Under the pieces are notes generated by a model. It did no database searches and had not been told where the DNA came from. It saw only the letters and a program-made list of their open reading frames with translations. The translations under genes and the position numbers were made by a program. A DNA stretch of 64,000 nucleotides, taken from positions 124,001 to 188,000 of the forward strand of contig NZ_VBUT01000013.1 of NCBI RefSeq assembly GCF_005863245.1, in the 5' to 3' direction. Shown one piece after another: positions 52,342 to 61,944 of the stretch (the stretch's first letter is position 1; the number at the start of each line of letters is the position of its first letter). Source of the DNA: Nocardia cyriacigeorgica. GTDB lineage: Bacteria > Actinomycetota > Actinomycetes > Mycobacteriales > Mycobacteriaceae.

Positions 52342-54027
52342 TCAGTGCAGGATTCGCCGGGCACGCTCGCGCGCGTCCGCGGGGTCGGTGGCCTCGAGCA
52401 CCGCGGCGGCCGCCGCCTCGCACTCGGCCAGCGTGACCGCCGACAGCTGCGCACCGACACCCGCGACGGCGGGCGCGGCCGCCGACAGCGAGGTCACACC
52501 GAGACCGGCCAGCACGCACGCAAGCAGTGGATCGGCGGCGGCTTCGCCACACACTCCCACGGGTTTGCCCGCCCGCCTGCCCGCGGCGGCGGTCCGGGCC
52601 ACCAACGCCAGGACGGCCGGTTGCCACGGATCGGTCAGCGCCGCCAGATCCGGCGACATCCGGTCGGCCGCCATGGTGTACTGCGCGAGATCGTTGGTGC
52701 CGATAGACACGAAATCGACCTCGGCCAGAATCGCCTCGGCCAGCAGCGCCGCGGCGGGCACCTCGATCATCACCCCCGCGATCAATCCCCGCTCGCGCAC
52801 CTTGCTCGCGAACGCGCGCGCTTCACCGACGGTGGCGATCATCGGTGCCATCACCAGGGGCGGCGCGGCGCGACCGGCGGCCGCGGCGGCGATGGCGTCG
52901 AGTTGACGGTCCAGGATGCCGCTGTCGCGGGCGGCGATGCGGATACCGCGCACACCGAGCGCCGGATTGGCTTCCTCGGGGTGCTCGGCGAACCGCAGCG
53001 GCTTGTCCGAACCCGCGTCCAGGGTCCGGATCACCACTTTCGCATTCGGATAGGCGTCGAGCACCTCGCGGTAGATTCCGGCCTGCTCCTGCACCGATGG
53101 TTCGGAATCGCGGTCCAGGAAACATAATTCAGTACGGAACAAGCCGATGCCCGCGGCAGGTGTCTCGGTCGCCGCCCGTGCGCCCGCACCGTCTTGGACG
53201 TTGGCCAGGATGTCGACGCGATGTCCGTCGCTGGTGGCGCCGGGACCGGTCCAGCGCGCGATCCTGGTCGCGGTCGCGCGGTAGTCGGCGACGGCGGCCA
53301 GCGCGAGCGCCGGATCCGGATCGACGGTGACGGTGCCCGCCGCGCCGTCGATCAGCAGCTCGCTGCCGGCCTGCACCTCGTCCAGGCCGGCCACCGCGAC
53401 CACACACGGAATACCGAGCTGACGGGCGATGATCGCGGTGTGGCTGGTCGCGCCGCCGAGCGAAGTGGCAAGCCCGACGATGCGGGTGGGGTCGAGGCCG
53501 GCGGTGTCGGCGGGCGCAAGGTCGCGGGCGATCAGGATCGAAGGGCGGTCCGGTACGGGGACGCCGGGTTCGGGCAGCCCGAGCAGTTCGGCGATCACCC
53601 GGTCGCAGACGTCGCGTAGATCGGTGACCCGTTCGGCCATCAACCCACCGAGCTTGGTGAACATCGCGGCGAACTGTTCGGTGGCGGCGGCCGCCGCGGC
53701 GGGCGCGGCGACGCCGGTGGCGATCAGCTTCTCGGCCGCGCCGAGCCAGCCGCGGTCGGTGGCCATGGCGGCATTCGCCGCGAGCACCTCGGCCGCTGCC
53801 CCGCTCGCCGCCCCCGACCGGGCCCGCAGCCGCTGCGCCACCGTCTCCGCGGCCGAGTGCAGGGCGGTGGCCTCCGATGCCCGATCGGACTCCGCAACCG
53901 TGTCCGATCGGGCATCGACTGCTACCCGCGGATTGGGACGAATCGCGGGCGCGGCCGCCACGCCCGGTACCGCCGGCGTTCCGCGCAGAACCGATTCAAC
54001 GGCTTCTACCTGCTGCGATCGGGTCAT
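52342..54027 (-). CDS. ptsI: PTS enzyme I (PEP-protein phosphotransferase)
   Basis: 561 residues from ATG 54027, with AAGGAG upstream. The phospho-histidine is H196 in GGATSHTAIIAR. The PEP-binding barrel shows GIGLFRTELCFLDR, VVIRTLDAGSDKPL and FVSIGTNDLAQYTMAADR. It takes phosphate from PEP and hands it to HPr (at 58358). It is divergent from fruR, and both sets probably respond to fructose 1-phosphate through FruR. The N-terminal 30 residues are slightly longer and Ala-rich. Confidence 0.93.
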   Translation of the reverse strand: MTRSQQVEAVESVLRGTPAVPGVAAAPAIRPNPRVAVDARSDTVAESDRASEATALHSAAETVAQRLRARSGAASGAAAEVLAANAAMATDRGWLGAAEKLIATGVAAPAAAAAATEQFAAMFTKLGGLMAERVTDLRDVCDRVIAELLGLPEPGVPVPDRPSILIARDLAPADTAGLDPTRIVGLATSLGGATSHTAIIARQLGIPCVVAVAGLDEVQAGSELLIDGAAGTVTVDPDPALALAAVADYRATATRIARWTGPGATSDGHRVDILANVQDGAGARAATETPAAGIGLFRTELCFLDRDSEPSVQEQAGIYREVLDAYPNAKVVIRTLDAGSDKPLRFAEHPEEANPALGVRGIRIAARDSGILDRQLDAIAAAAAGRAAPPLVMAPMIATVGEARAFASKVRERGLIAGVMIEVPAAALLAEAILAEVDFVSIGTNDLAQYTMAADRMSPDLAALTDPWQPAVLALVARTAAAGRRAGKPVGVCGEAAADPLLACVLAGLGVTSLSAAAPAVAGVGAQLSAVTLAECEAAAAAVLEATDPADARERARRILH

Positions 54028-54109
54028 TAGCGGTCTCCTTCGCACCGAAATCGGACTGTGGTGTTCATATCACCGATGGAGTGGATGTGATCCAGACTAC
54101 TCCAAACCA

Positions 54110-54154
54110 TTGACAAAGCAACACACTCAGACGTAAAACAACATAATCCAACAT
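54110..54154. promoter_or_regulatory. fruR promoter region with three phased FruR half-sites
   Basis: TTGACA (54110-54115) with a weak TAAAAC (54134-54139) gives a promoter towards fruR. CAACAC/CAACAT repeats start at 54119, 54139 and 54149, that is 20 and 10 bp apart on one helix face, as DeoR-type proteins often bind. The region also separates ptsI. Confidence 0.55.
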
Positions 54155-54170
54155 TCTCAGGAGGATCGGG

Positions 54171-54938
54171 ATGTACGCAGAGGAGCGCCAGCAGGCCATC
54201 GCCACCCTGGTGGGGCAGCGTGGTCGCGTATCGGTGACCGATCTGTCCGAGCAGTACGGCGTCACCAGCGAGACCGTGCGCCGCGACCTCGCGGTGCTGG
54301 ACCGGATGGGCCTGGTGCGCCGGGTGCACGGCGGCGCCGTCCCTGCCGCCGCCCTCACCGCGATCGAACTGGGCACCTCCGAACGCGAAACCGCGCACAC
54401 CGCCGAAAAGGAACGCATCGCCAAGGCCGCCGTGGAATTCCTGCCACCTACCGGCGGCAGCGTGCTCTTCGACGCGGGCACCACCACAGCACGAGTCGCG
54501 GCGCTGCTGCCCGCCGACCGTGAACTGGTCGGTGTGACGAACTCCCTGCCGGTGGCGACCCGGCTCAGCGGTCACGCCGGTGTGCAGTTGCATCTGCTCG
54601 GCGGGCGGGTGCGTGGGGTCACCCAGGCCGCCGTCGGCGCCGAGACGTTGCGCGTGCTGGCGGGTTTGCGGGTCGACATCGCGTTCATCGGCACCAACGC
54701 GCTCACTCCCGCGCATGGTCTGTCCACCCCGGACGTGGACGAGGCGGCGGTGAAGCGGGCCATGGTCGCCAGCGCTCATCGCGTGGTGGTCGTCGCCGAT
54801 TCCTCCAAGATCGGCCGCGAGGATTTCGTGCGGTTCGCCGGCATCGACGAGATCGATGTGCTGGTCACCGATTCCGGTATTCCGGCCTCGGTGCGCAACG
54901 AACTCGACGGCAACGGCATCGAGGTGGTGGCGGCATGA
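54171..54938 (+). CDS. fruR: DeoR-family repressor of the fructose PTS
   Basis: 255 residues from ATG 54171, with AGGAGG upstream. An N-terminal DeoR winged helix (RVSVTDLSEQYGVTSETVRRDLAVLD) and a sugar-phosphate-binding DeoRC domain with LFDAGTTTARVA and FIGTNALTPAHGLSTPD. Position ahead of fruK-fruA and divergent from ptsI identifies it as the fructose regulator; fructose 1-phosphate is the likely inducer. Confidence 0.88.
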   Translation: MYAEERQQAIATLVGQRGRVSVTDLSEQYGVTSETVRRDLAVLDRMGLVRRVHGGAVPAAALTAIELGTSERETAHTAEKERIAKAAVEFLPPTGGSVLFDAGTTTARVAALLPADRELVGVTNSLPVATRLSGHAGVQLHLLGGRVRGVTQAAVGAETLRVLAGLRVDIAFIGTNALTPAHGLSTPDVDEAAVKRAMVASAHRVVVVADSSKIGREDFVRFAGIDEIDVLVTDSGIPASVRNELDGNGIEVVAA

Positions 54939-55008
54939 GCGGTCAGCGCCCGGAGGCGGCAGCGTGCGTAACCACGGAGGGCGCCCGATCATGCCCAGAG
55001 GTGACAGC

Positions 55009-55959
55009 ATGATCGTCACGCTGACCGCGAATCCGAGTATCGATCGCACCGTCACCCTGGCCGAGCCGCTGCTGCGCGGGGCGGTGCACCGGGCCAGTGG
55101 CGTCGCCACCCATCCGGGCGGTAAGGGCGTCAACGTCTCCCGGGTTGTCGCCGCCGCCGGAGTTCCCACCGTCGCGGTGTTGCCCGGTAACGCCGACGAT
55201 CCACTGCTGCGCGCCCTCACCGAGGCCGGGATCGAACATCGCAGCGTGCCGACCGCAGGCTCGGCGCGCATCAATCTTACCGTCGCCGAAGCCGACGGCA
55301 CCACCACCAAGATCAACGAGCCCGGCCACCCACTCAGCGGCGCCGCGCTGGCGGCGCTGGCCGATCTGCTGGGTGAGCTTGCGGCACAAGCGGACTGGGT
55401 GGTGCTGTCGGGCTCCCTCCCGCCGGCCGTGCCCGACGACTGGTACGTCGAATTGATCGAACGCCTGCCCGGCACGCGCATCGCCGTCGATACCTCCGAT
55501 GCGCCACTGCGCGCGCTCGCGGGCCGAACCGATTCGGCCACACCGGAATTGATCAAACCCAACGCCGAAGAGCTCGCCCAACTCACCGGCGGCCCGGCCG
55601 AGGCCCTGGACAACCCGCTCGCCGCCGCTCGCGCCGCCGCCGCGCTCGTCGACCGTGGCATCGGCGCGGTCCTGGCGACGCTCGGCGCGGCGGGCGCGGT
55701 CCTGGTCACCGGCGAGGGGGCCTGGCATGCCGCAGCGCCTGCCATCCGCCCACGCAGCACGGTCGGTGCGGGCGATTCGGCCCTCGCCGGCTACCTGCTC
55801 GCCGACCTGGCCGGCGCCACCCCCGCCGACCGGCTACGTCATGCCGTCGCCTACGGCAGCGCGGCTGCGGCCCTGCCCGGTACCGGCCTGCCCGGCCCGC
55901 ACCACACCGACCCCGGCGCCATCTCGGTGACGTCGCTGGACCTCCTCCCCCATTCCTGA
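55009..55959 (+). CDS. fruK: 1-phosphofructokinase
   Basis: 316 residues from ATG 55009 (MIVTLTANPSID, the usual family start); ATG 54991 with GGAGG upstream is an alternative. PfkB-fold motifs: GGKGVNVSRVVAAAG near the N-terminus, LIKPNAEELAQLTG, and the C-terminal STVGAGDSALAGYL with the catalytic Asp. It phosphorylates fructose 1-phosphate to the 1,6-bisphosphate. It lies 70 bp behind fruR and 13 bp before fruA. Confidence 0.93.
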   Translation: MIVTLTANPSIDRTVTLAEPLLRGAVHRASGVATHPGGKGVNVSRVVAAAGVPTVAVLPGNADDPLLRALTEAGIEHRSVPTAGSARINLTVAEADGTTTKINEPGHPLSGAALAALADLLGELAAQADWVVLSGSLPPAVPDDWYVELIERLPGTRIAVDTSDAPLRALAGRTDSATPELIKPNAEELAQLTGGPAEALDNPLAAARAAAALVDRGIGAVLATLGAAGAVLVTGEGAWHAAAPAIRPRSTVGAGDSALAGYLLADLAGATPADRLRHAVAYGSAAAALPGTGLPGPHHTDPGAISVTSLDLLPHS

Positions 55960-55972
55960 AGGGCACACCGCG

Positions 55973-58288
55973 ATGGCCGACTCGATCATCATCCCCGCAA
56001 CGATCACGCTCGACGCCGATCTCGGCGCCTCGAAACAGGCCGTGATCGCCGCCCTCGCGCAGCGACTCACCGACGCCGGTCGCGCCGAGGACGCCTCCGC
56101 CCTCACCGCCGCCGCCCTGGCCAGGGAGGAGCAGTCCGCCACCGGCCTGCCGAACGGCCTGGCCATCCCGCACTGCCGCGCGGCCACGGTCACCGCCGCG
56201 TCCCTCGGCTTCGCCCGCCTGGCCCCGAAGGTCGACTTCGGCGCCCCCGACGGTCCGGCCGATCTGGTGTTCCTGATCGCCGCTCCCGAGGGCGCGGGCG
56301 CCGAGCATATGAAACTGCTGTCGAGCCTGGCGCGGGCCTTGGTCAAGCCGGAGTTCGTCGGCAGTCTGCGGGCCGCCGAGTCACCGGAAGCGATTGTCGC
56401 GCTGGTTGATTCGGTCATCGCGCCCGCCGCCACCTCCCCCGTGACGGCGGGATCGCCCGCACCGGCAGGCTCGACCGGCAGCCCGGCCACCTCCTCCGGT
56501 TCTGCCACGTCGGCGGGCTCACCCGCATCCGCTCCGGCATCCACGGCCGGGGATGCGGCAGCACTGCCGGGATCGACCGTGCCGCCCTCGGCCGGTAGTC
56601 CCGCCTCGGCACCGGCGACGACGTCGGCTGCGGCCGGTGTCAAGGGACCGGCGGCAGCGTCGAGCACGCCCACAGATGCCGGACCTGCCGGAGCCGCTTC
56701 GGTCGCACCCACCGCCGCGTCGGCTGCTGCCGAGTCCGTCAGCAGCCCGCAGCCCTCCGCGCGTCCGTCGACATCAGCTCCCGGCGAACAGAGTCCGGCC
56801 GAACAGAGTGACCAGCCTTCCACCCGCTCCATCGTTGCCGTCACCGCCTGCCCCACCGGCATCGCGCACACCTACATGGCCGCCGACGCGCTCGTCGCCG
56901 CCGGTGAGCGGGCGGGTGTGCGGGTCCAGGTCGAAACCCAGGGTTCCAGCGGCACCACAGCGCTCTCGGCCGCGACCATCGCCGCCGCCGACGCCGTCAT
57001 CCTGGCCACCGATGTCGGGGTGAAGGGCCGGGAACGTTTCGCCGGCAAGCCGGTGATCGAATCGGGCGTGAAGCGAGCCATCAACGAGCCCGACGCGATG
57101 ATCGCCGACGCGCTGCGCATAGCCCGCGATCCCGCCGCCGCCCCGGCGACAACAACCGCTGAGCCCGAACCCGAGCCCGCGTCACTGGGCTGGGGCACCA
57201 GGTTGCGGCAGATCCTGCTCACCGGCGTCAGCTACATGATTCCGTTCGTCGCCGCGGGCGGTTTGCTGATCGCGCTCGGCTTCCTGGTGGGCGGCTACGA
57301 GATCGCCGACAACGCGTCCTCGATCGTGCTGGACAACTCGCTCACCTCGCTACCGCCGGGCGGGCTGGCCACCTATCTGGGCGCGGTGCTGTATCAGCTG
57401 GGCTCGCTCGCGTTCGGTTTCCTGGTGCCCGCGCTGGCCGGCTATATCGCCTTCGCCATCGCCGACCGGCCCGGTCTGGCACCGGGTTTCACCGCCGGCG
57501 CGGTGGCGGTATTCGTCGGGGCCGGGTTCCTCGGCGGCCTGGTCGGTGGCCTGATCGCCGGGTTCGCGGCATTGTGGGTGAGCCGGATTCCGGTGCCGCA
57601 GTGGGCGCGCGGGTTGATGCCGGTGGTGATGATCCCGCTGTTCGCCTCGCTCATCGTCGGTCTGCTCATGCTCACCGTGCTCGGCAAACCGCTGGCGGTG
57701 GTCACCGAGAGCCTGACCGATTGGCTCAACGGGCTGTCGGGCACGTCGGCGGTCGCGCTCGGGATCATCCTCGGCCTGATGATGTGCTTCGACCTGGGCG
57801 GCCCGGTCAACAAGGCCGCGTACTCGTTCGCCGCGGCGGGCCTGTCGGTGAACGATCCGGCGACGCTGAAGATCATGGCCGCGGTCATGGCGGCGGGCAT
57901 GGTGCCGCCGCTGGCCATGGCGCTGGCCTCGACCGTGCTGCGGCCGGGCCTGTTCACTCCCGCCGAACGCGAGAACGGCAAGGCGGCCTGGCTGCTGGGC
58001 GCCTCGTTCATCTCCGAAGGCGCCATCCCGTTCGCCGCCGCCGACCCGCTGCGGGTGATCCCGTCGATGATGGCGGGCGGCGCGGTCACCGGGGCGCTGG
58101 TGATGGCGACCGGGGTGACGTTGAGCGCACCGCACGGCGGGATCTTCGTCTTCTTCGCCGTCGGTCAGATCGCCTGGTATCTGGTCGCCATCGCGGCAGG
58201 CACCGTCACCGCCGCTGTCTGCGTCACCGCCGCCAAGTCGTTCGGCCGCGCCCGGACGAGCACCGATACGGCGCTCGTTGCCGCCTGA
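55973..58288 (+). CDS. fruA: Fructose PTS permease, EIIABC fusion
   Basis: 771 residues from ATG 55973. IIA (1-145) has H67 in LAIPHCRAA. A long Pro/Ala/Ser/Thr linker (about 150-285) is unusually large. IIB (about 286-385) has C293 in TACPTGIAHTYMAADA. IIC (about 400-760) has about ten membrane helices with IPFVAAGGLLIALGF and FISEGAIPFAAADP. It imports fructose and releases fructose 1-phosphate inside. The phosphate path is PEP, EI, HPr, IIA, IIB. Confidence 0.94.
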   Translation: MADSIIIPATITLDADLGASKQAVIAALAQRLTDAGRAEDASALTAAALAREEQSATGLPNGLAIPHCRAATVTAASLGFARLAPKVDFGAPDGPADLVFLIAAPEGAGAEHMKLLSSLARALVKPEFVGSLRAAESPEAIVALVDSVIAPAATSPVTAGSPAPAGSTGSPATSSGSATSAGSPASAPASTAGDAAALPGSTVPPSAGSPASAPATTSAAAGVKGPAAASSTPTDAGPAGAASVAPTAASAAAESVSSPQPSARPSTSAPGEQSPAEQSDQPSTRSIVAVTACPTGIAHTYMAADALVAAGERAGVRVQVETQGSSGTTALSAATIAAADAVILATDVGVKGRERFAGKPVIESGVKRAINEPDAMIADALRIARDPAAAPATTTAEPEPEPASLGWGTRLRQILLTGVSYMIPFVAAGGLLIALGFLVGGYEIADNASSIVLDNSLTSLPPGGLATYLGAVLYQLGSLAFGFLVPALAGYIAFAIADRPGLAPGFTAGAVAVFVGAGFLGGLVGGLIAGFAALWVSRIPVPQWARGLMPVVMIPLFASLIVGLLMLTVLGKPLAVVTESLTDWLNGLSGTSAVALGIILGLMMCFDLGGPVNKAAYSFAAAGLSVNDPATLKIMAAVMAAGMVPPLAMALASTVLRPGLFTPAERENGKAAWLLGASFISEGAIPFAAADPLRVIPSMMAGGAVTGALVMATGVTLSAPHGGIFVFFAVGQIAWYLVAIAAGTVTAAVCVTAAKSFGRARTSTDTALVAA

Positions 58289-58357
58289 GCACTCGAAAGC
58301 CGCACCGCGCCCCCGTCCACGCTGCACACTCGTATCCACCCACACCAAGGAGTAGAA

Positions 58358-58615
58358 ATGCCGAGCACCACCGTCACCGTCGGTTCCTCGATCGGCCTGC
58401 ACGCCCGTCCCGCCGCGCTGATCGCCGAGGCGGTCGCCGCCTCCGGCGTCCCGGTCACCCTCGCCCTGCCCGGCGGTGAGCCGGTGGACGCCGGCTCGTC
58501 GCTGATGATCATGACCCTCGGCGCCACCTTCGGCACCGACGTCGTGGTCACCAGCGACGATCAGCCCACGCTGGACAAGATCGCCGGTATGGTCGCCAGC
58601 GACCTCGACGCCTGA
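58358..58615 (+). CDS. ptsH: PTS phosphocarrier protein HPr
   Basis: 85 residues from ATG 58358, with AAGGAG upstream. H15 lies in GLHARPAAL. The regulatory-serine region reads DAGSSLMIMTLGA with S47 at about the Ser46 position; whether an HPr kinase exists in actinobacteria of this kind is doubtful. It completes the fructose PTS; no other EII is in the window. Confidence 0.93.
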   Translation: MPSTTVTVGSSIGLHARPAALIAEAVAASGVPVTLALPGGEPVDAGSSLMIMTLGATFGTDVVVTSDDQPTLDKIAGMVASDLDA

Positions 58616-58638
58616 AGCGACCGCCCGCGCAATGGCAC

Positions 58639-58662
58639 GGCCCGTCCGATGAGGGACGGGCC
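58639..58662. terminator. Bidirectional terminator between ptsH and der
   Basis: GGCCCGTCC (58639-58647) pairs perfectly with GGACGGGCC (58654-58662) around GATGAG. It lies between two convergent genes. Confidence 0.85.
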
Positions 58663-58667
58663 GAGCA

Positions 58668-60080
58668 CTACTTCCGTGGCCGCTTCTCGCGCACCCGCAC
58701 CGAGATCCGCACCGGCGAACCGTCGAATCCGAATTCCTCGCGCAGCCTGCGCTCAAGGAACCGGCGGTAGCCGGCCTCCAGGAAGCCGGTGGTGAACAGC
58801 ACGAACGTCGGCGGACGGGTGGTGGCCTGGGTGGCGAACAGGATGCGCGGCAGCCGCCCGCCGCGCATCGGCGGCGGCGTCGCGGCGACGACTTCCTTGA
58901 GCCAGTTGTTCAACCGGCCCGTGGGAATCCGCTTGTCCCACGATTCCAGCGCGGTCTCCATAGCGGGAACCAGCTTCTGCACGGCCCGGCCGGTGTGGGC
59001 GGAGATATTGACCCGCTGCGCCCACGGCACCCGCACCAGCTCGCGGTCGATTTCCTTCTCCAACTGCAAGCGCCGGTCCTCGTCGACCAGATCCCACTTG
59101 TTGAACGCCAGCACCAGCGCGCGCCCGGAATCGGCGACCAGGCTGATCACCCGCAAATCCTGTTCGGTGATCGGCTGGGAGGCATCGATCAGCATGATCG
59201 CGACCTCCGAGGCCTCCAGCGCCGACTTGGTGCGCAGCGAGGCGTAGAACTCGGTGCCGCTGGCGGTGGACACCTTGCGGCGCAGGCCCGCGGTATCGAC
59301 GAACTTCCAGATCTTGCCGCCCAATTCGACCAGCGTGTCGACCGGGTCGACCGTCGTTCCGGCGACATCGTGCACCACCGAACGCTCGTCGCCGGCCAGC
59401 TTGTTCAGCAGACTCGACTTGCCGACATTCGGCTTCCCGACCAGCGCCACCCGGCGCGGACCGGTCCCGCCGGTGCCCTCACGCGGGGTTTCCGGAAGCA
59501 CCTCGAGCACGTCATCGAGCAGGTCGCCGGTGCCGCGGCCGTGCGCGGCCGACACCATGCGCGGCTCACCGAGACCCAGCGACCACAGCGTGGCGGCATC
59601 GGCCTCCACACGCTGATCGTCGACCTTGTTCGCGACCAGGATGACCGGCGTCTTGGACCGGCGCAGCACCCGCACCGCGGCCTCGTCGGTCGCGGTCGCG
59701 CCGACAGTGGCATCGACGACGAGCAGGATCGCATCAGCGGTGTTCATCGCCAGCTCGGCCTGCCGCGCCACCGACTGCTGCAAGCCCTTGGCGTCGGGTT
59801 CCCAGCCGCCGGTGTCCTGCACCAGGAATCGGCGCCCGGCCCAGTTCGCCTCGTAGGAGACGCGGTCGCGCGTCACACCGGGAACGTCTTCCACCACGGC
59901 CTCACGGCGGCCGAGGATCCGGTTGACCAGCGTCGACTTGCCGACGTTCGGCCGCCCGACGACGGCGAGGGTCGGCATCGCGATATGCTCGCCCGCCTCC
60001 AGCTCACCGTCGAGATCGGTGATCTCCCAGTCGGATTCGTCGCTCCACACGCCGTCGCCGGCGAGCACGTCCTCGGTCAT
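58668..60080 (-). CDS. der: Ribosome-assembly GTPase Der (EngA)
   Basis: 470 residues. Two tandem GTPase domains: GRPNVGKSTLVN and GKPNVGKSSLLNK, with NKVD and NKWD guanine-specificity motifs, then a KH-like domain at the end (about 385-465). It helps build the 50S subunit. The start overlaps the cmk stop by 4 bp (ATGA). An acidic N-terminal extension of about 35 residues is normal in actinobacteria. Confidence 0.95.
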   Translation of the reverse strand: MTEDVLAGDGVWSDESDWEITDLDGELEAGEHIAMPTLAVVGRPNVGKSTLVNRILGRREAVVEDVPGVTRDRVSYEANWAGRRFLVQDTGGWEPDAKGLQQSVARQAELAMNTADAILLVVDATVGATATDEAAVRVLRRSKTPVILVANKVDDQRVEADAATLWSLGLGEPRMVSAAHGRGTGDLLDDVLEVLPETPREGTGGTGPRRVALVGKPNVGKSSLLNKLAGDERSVVHDVAGTTVDPVDTLVELGGKIWKFVDTAGLRRKVSTASGTEFYASLRTKSALEASEVAIMLIDASQPITEQDLRVISLVADSGRALVLAFNKWDLVDEDRRLQLEKEIDRELVRVPWAQRVNISAHTGRAVQKLVPAMETALESWDKRIPTGRLNNWLKEVVAATPPPMRGGRLPRILFATQATTRPPTFVLFTTGFLEAGYRRFLERRLREEFGFDGSPVRISVRVREKRPRK

Positions 60081-60823
60081 TTGGCCTCTCCCGTCGTGCG
60101 CACCGAAACCTGCTGCGCGACAACGCGGTACAGCTCGTCGATGACCTCGTCCATGCTCAGTTCGCTGGTGTCGACCAGCACCGCGTCCGCGGCCGGACGC
60201 AGCGGGGACACCTTGCGAGTGGAGTCGAGGGTGTCGCGGCGCTGCACGTCGGCCAGCACCGCGGCGTAGTCGTCACCCCGGCCCTCGGCGATGTTCTGCT
60301 GATTGCGCCGCTGGGCCCGCGCTTCGGCGGAGGCGGTCAGATAGATCTTGGCGTCGGCGTCGGTCAGCACGACGGTGCCGATATCGCGGCCCTCGACCAC
60401 GATCCGCCCCGCCGACACCGCGATCTCGCGCTGCAAGGCGACCAGCGCCTCGCGCACCTCGGGCACCGCCGACACGGCCGAGACCGCCTTGGTGACCGCG
60501 TCGCCGCGGATCTCGGCGGACACGTCGACGCCGTCGAGCTGGATCAGCTCACGGCTGGGATCGGTGCCGATGGTCAGCGGCAGATCCGCCACCGCGGCCG
60601 CGATGGCGGCCGGATCGGTCAGGTCGACGCCCGCGCGCAGCACCCGCAGCGTCGCCACCCGGTACATGGCGCCGGTGTCGAGGTAGCGGGCGCCCAGACG
60701 TGCGGCGAGCCGGCGCGACACGCTGGACTTACCGGTCCCCGACGGCCCGTCCATCGCCACCACCAGCGACGAGGACCCCGACAGCTGTTCGGGCACCTCG
60801 ACCGCGCTGTCCACACTGTTCAC
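60077..60823 (-). CDS. cmk: Cytidylate kinase
   Basis: 248 residues; the core starts at about residue 20 with VVAMDGPSGTGKSSVSRRLA (P-loop), then GARYLDTGAMYRVATLRVL and VVEGRDIGTVVLTDADAKIYLTAS. It phosphorylates CMP and dCMP. It overlaps both neighbours by 4 bp, showing tight translational coupling. Confidence 0.95.
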   Translation of the reverse strand: MNSVDSAVEVPEQLSGSSSLVVAMDGPSGTGKSSVSRRLAARLGARYLDTGAMYRVATLRVLRAGVDLTDPAAIAAAVADLPLTIGTDPSRELIQLDGVDVSAEIRGDAVTKAVSAVSAVPEVREALVALQREIAVSAGRIVVEGRDIGTVVLTDADAKIYLTASAEARAQRRNQQNIAEGRGDDYAAVLADVQRRDTLDSTRKVSPLRPAADAVLVDTSELSMDEVIDELYRVVAQQVSVRTTGEAK

Positions 60824-61935
60824 AACGACACCGCCTCGTAGAGTTTGCCGATTTCATCGCGACCCAGCACCCGCAGGGTGCCCGGACGTTGATCGCCCAG
60901 CGCCACCGGGCCGATATCGGTGCGCACCAGCCGCGTCACCGGATGGCCGACCGCATCGAGCAGCCGGCGCACGATGTGCTTGCGCCCTTCGTGCAACACG
61001 ATCTTGACCAGCGAACGTCCCTCGGCGATATCGAGCACCTGGAAGCGGTCGACCTTGGCGGGCCCGTCCTCCAGTTCGACGCCGTCGCGCAACTGCTTGC
61101 CGACCGCGCGGTGCACCTCGCCGTTGACGGTCGCCAGATAGGTCTTCGACACCTCGAACGAGGGATGCATCAGCCGGTGCGCCAAATCGCCGTCATTGGT
61201 GAGCAGCAGCAGGCCCTCGGTGTCGGCGTCCAGACGCCCGACATGGAACAACCGCTGCCCGGCCGCGATGCGCTCGGCGACGATATCGCCGACGCAGGGA
61301 CGGCCCAGATCATCCGACATCGTCGACTGCCAGCCCTTGGGCTTGTTGAGCGCCAGGTGCACCAGCTCCTCGCGCACCACCACGCGGGTGCCGTCCACCC
61401 GGATCACGGCGTGCTGCGGGTCGATGCGCAGGCCCTGTTCGCGCACGATCATGCCGTCGACCTCGACGCGGCCCTGCGCGATCATGTCCTCGGCGGCGCG
61501 CCGGGAGGCGACACCGGCCTTGGCCAGCACCTTCTGCAAACGCTCGCCCTCACCCCACGGCAGTTTGGTGTGGGTGCCCGCGACCGGCTCCACATGCTGG
61601 CGCTTGGCGGGCTTGGCATTGCTCAGCTGCGGCGTCGACGCGGTCTGGCGCTGCGGCTTGGCCGACTTGCTCTTACGCGGCGGCTGCGCGCGATCGGGCC
61701 TGCGGGCCGCGCCCTGAGCGCCACGCTGCGACGGGGTCGCGGGGCCGCCACGCTGGGCGCCTGCCGATCCCGCGCCGCCGCGGCGGGGTTCCGCCCCGGT
61801 CGCGGCACCACGCGGGGTGACCCCGCGCTGGGCCGCACGCGCGTCCCGGGAGCCGACGGCGCGGCCACCCCTCGGGTGCTGGTCGTTACGTTTCCTACGG
61901 TCCGGTGTGCCATCTCGGCGAGCGGGTGTATTCAC
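60820..61935 (-). CDS. RsuA/RluB-family rRNA pseudouridine synthase
   Basis: 371 residues. The first 125 are basic, Arg/Ala/Gly/Pro-rich and probably disordered. An S4 RNA-binding domain follows (RLQKVLAKAGVASRRAAEDMI), then the synthase domain with catalytic Asp in GRLDADTEGLLLLTNDG. By synteny it corresponds to M. tuberculosis Rv1711. It modifies a uridine of rRNA, probably 23S. The start is unsure because of the disordered extension. Confidence 0.9.
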   Translation of the reverse strand: MNTPARRDGTPDRRKRNDQHPRGGRAVGSRDARAAQRGVTPRGAATGAEPRRGGAGSAGAQRGGPATPSQRGAQGAARRPDRAQPPRKSKSAKPQRQTASTPQLSNAKPAKRQHVEPVAGTHTKLPWGEGERLQKVLAKAGVASRRAAEDMIAQGRVEVDGMIVREQGLRIDPQHAVIRVDGTRVVVREELVHLALNKPKGWQSTMSDDLGRPCVGDIVAERIAAGQRLFHVGRLDADTEGLLLLTNDGDLAHRLMHPSFEVSKTYLATVNGEVHRAVGKQLRDGVELEDGPAKVDRFQVLDIAEGRSLVKIVLHEGRKHIVRRLLDAVGHPVTRLVRTDIGPVALGDQRPGTLRVLGRDEIGKLYEAVSL

Positions 61936-61944
61936 GTTGTCCTG

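Noticed and set aside
57350..58756. Minus-strand open frame of 468 codons opposite fruA and ptsH
   Set aside because: His/Arg/Gln-rich shadow of the real PTS genes; it also crosses the terminator at 58639.
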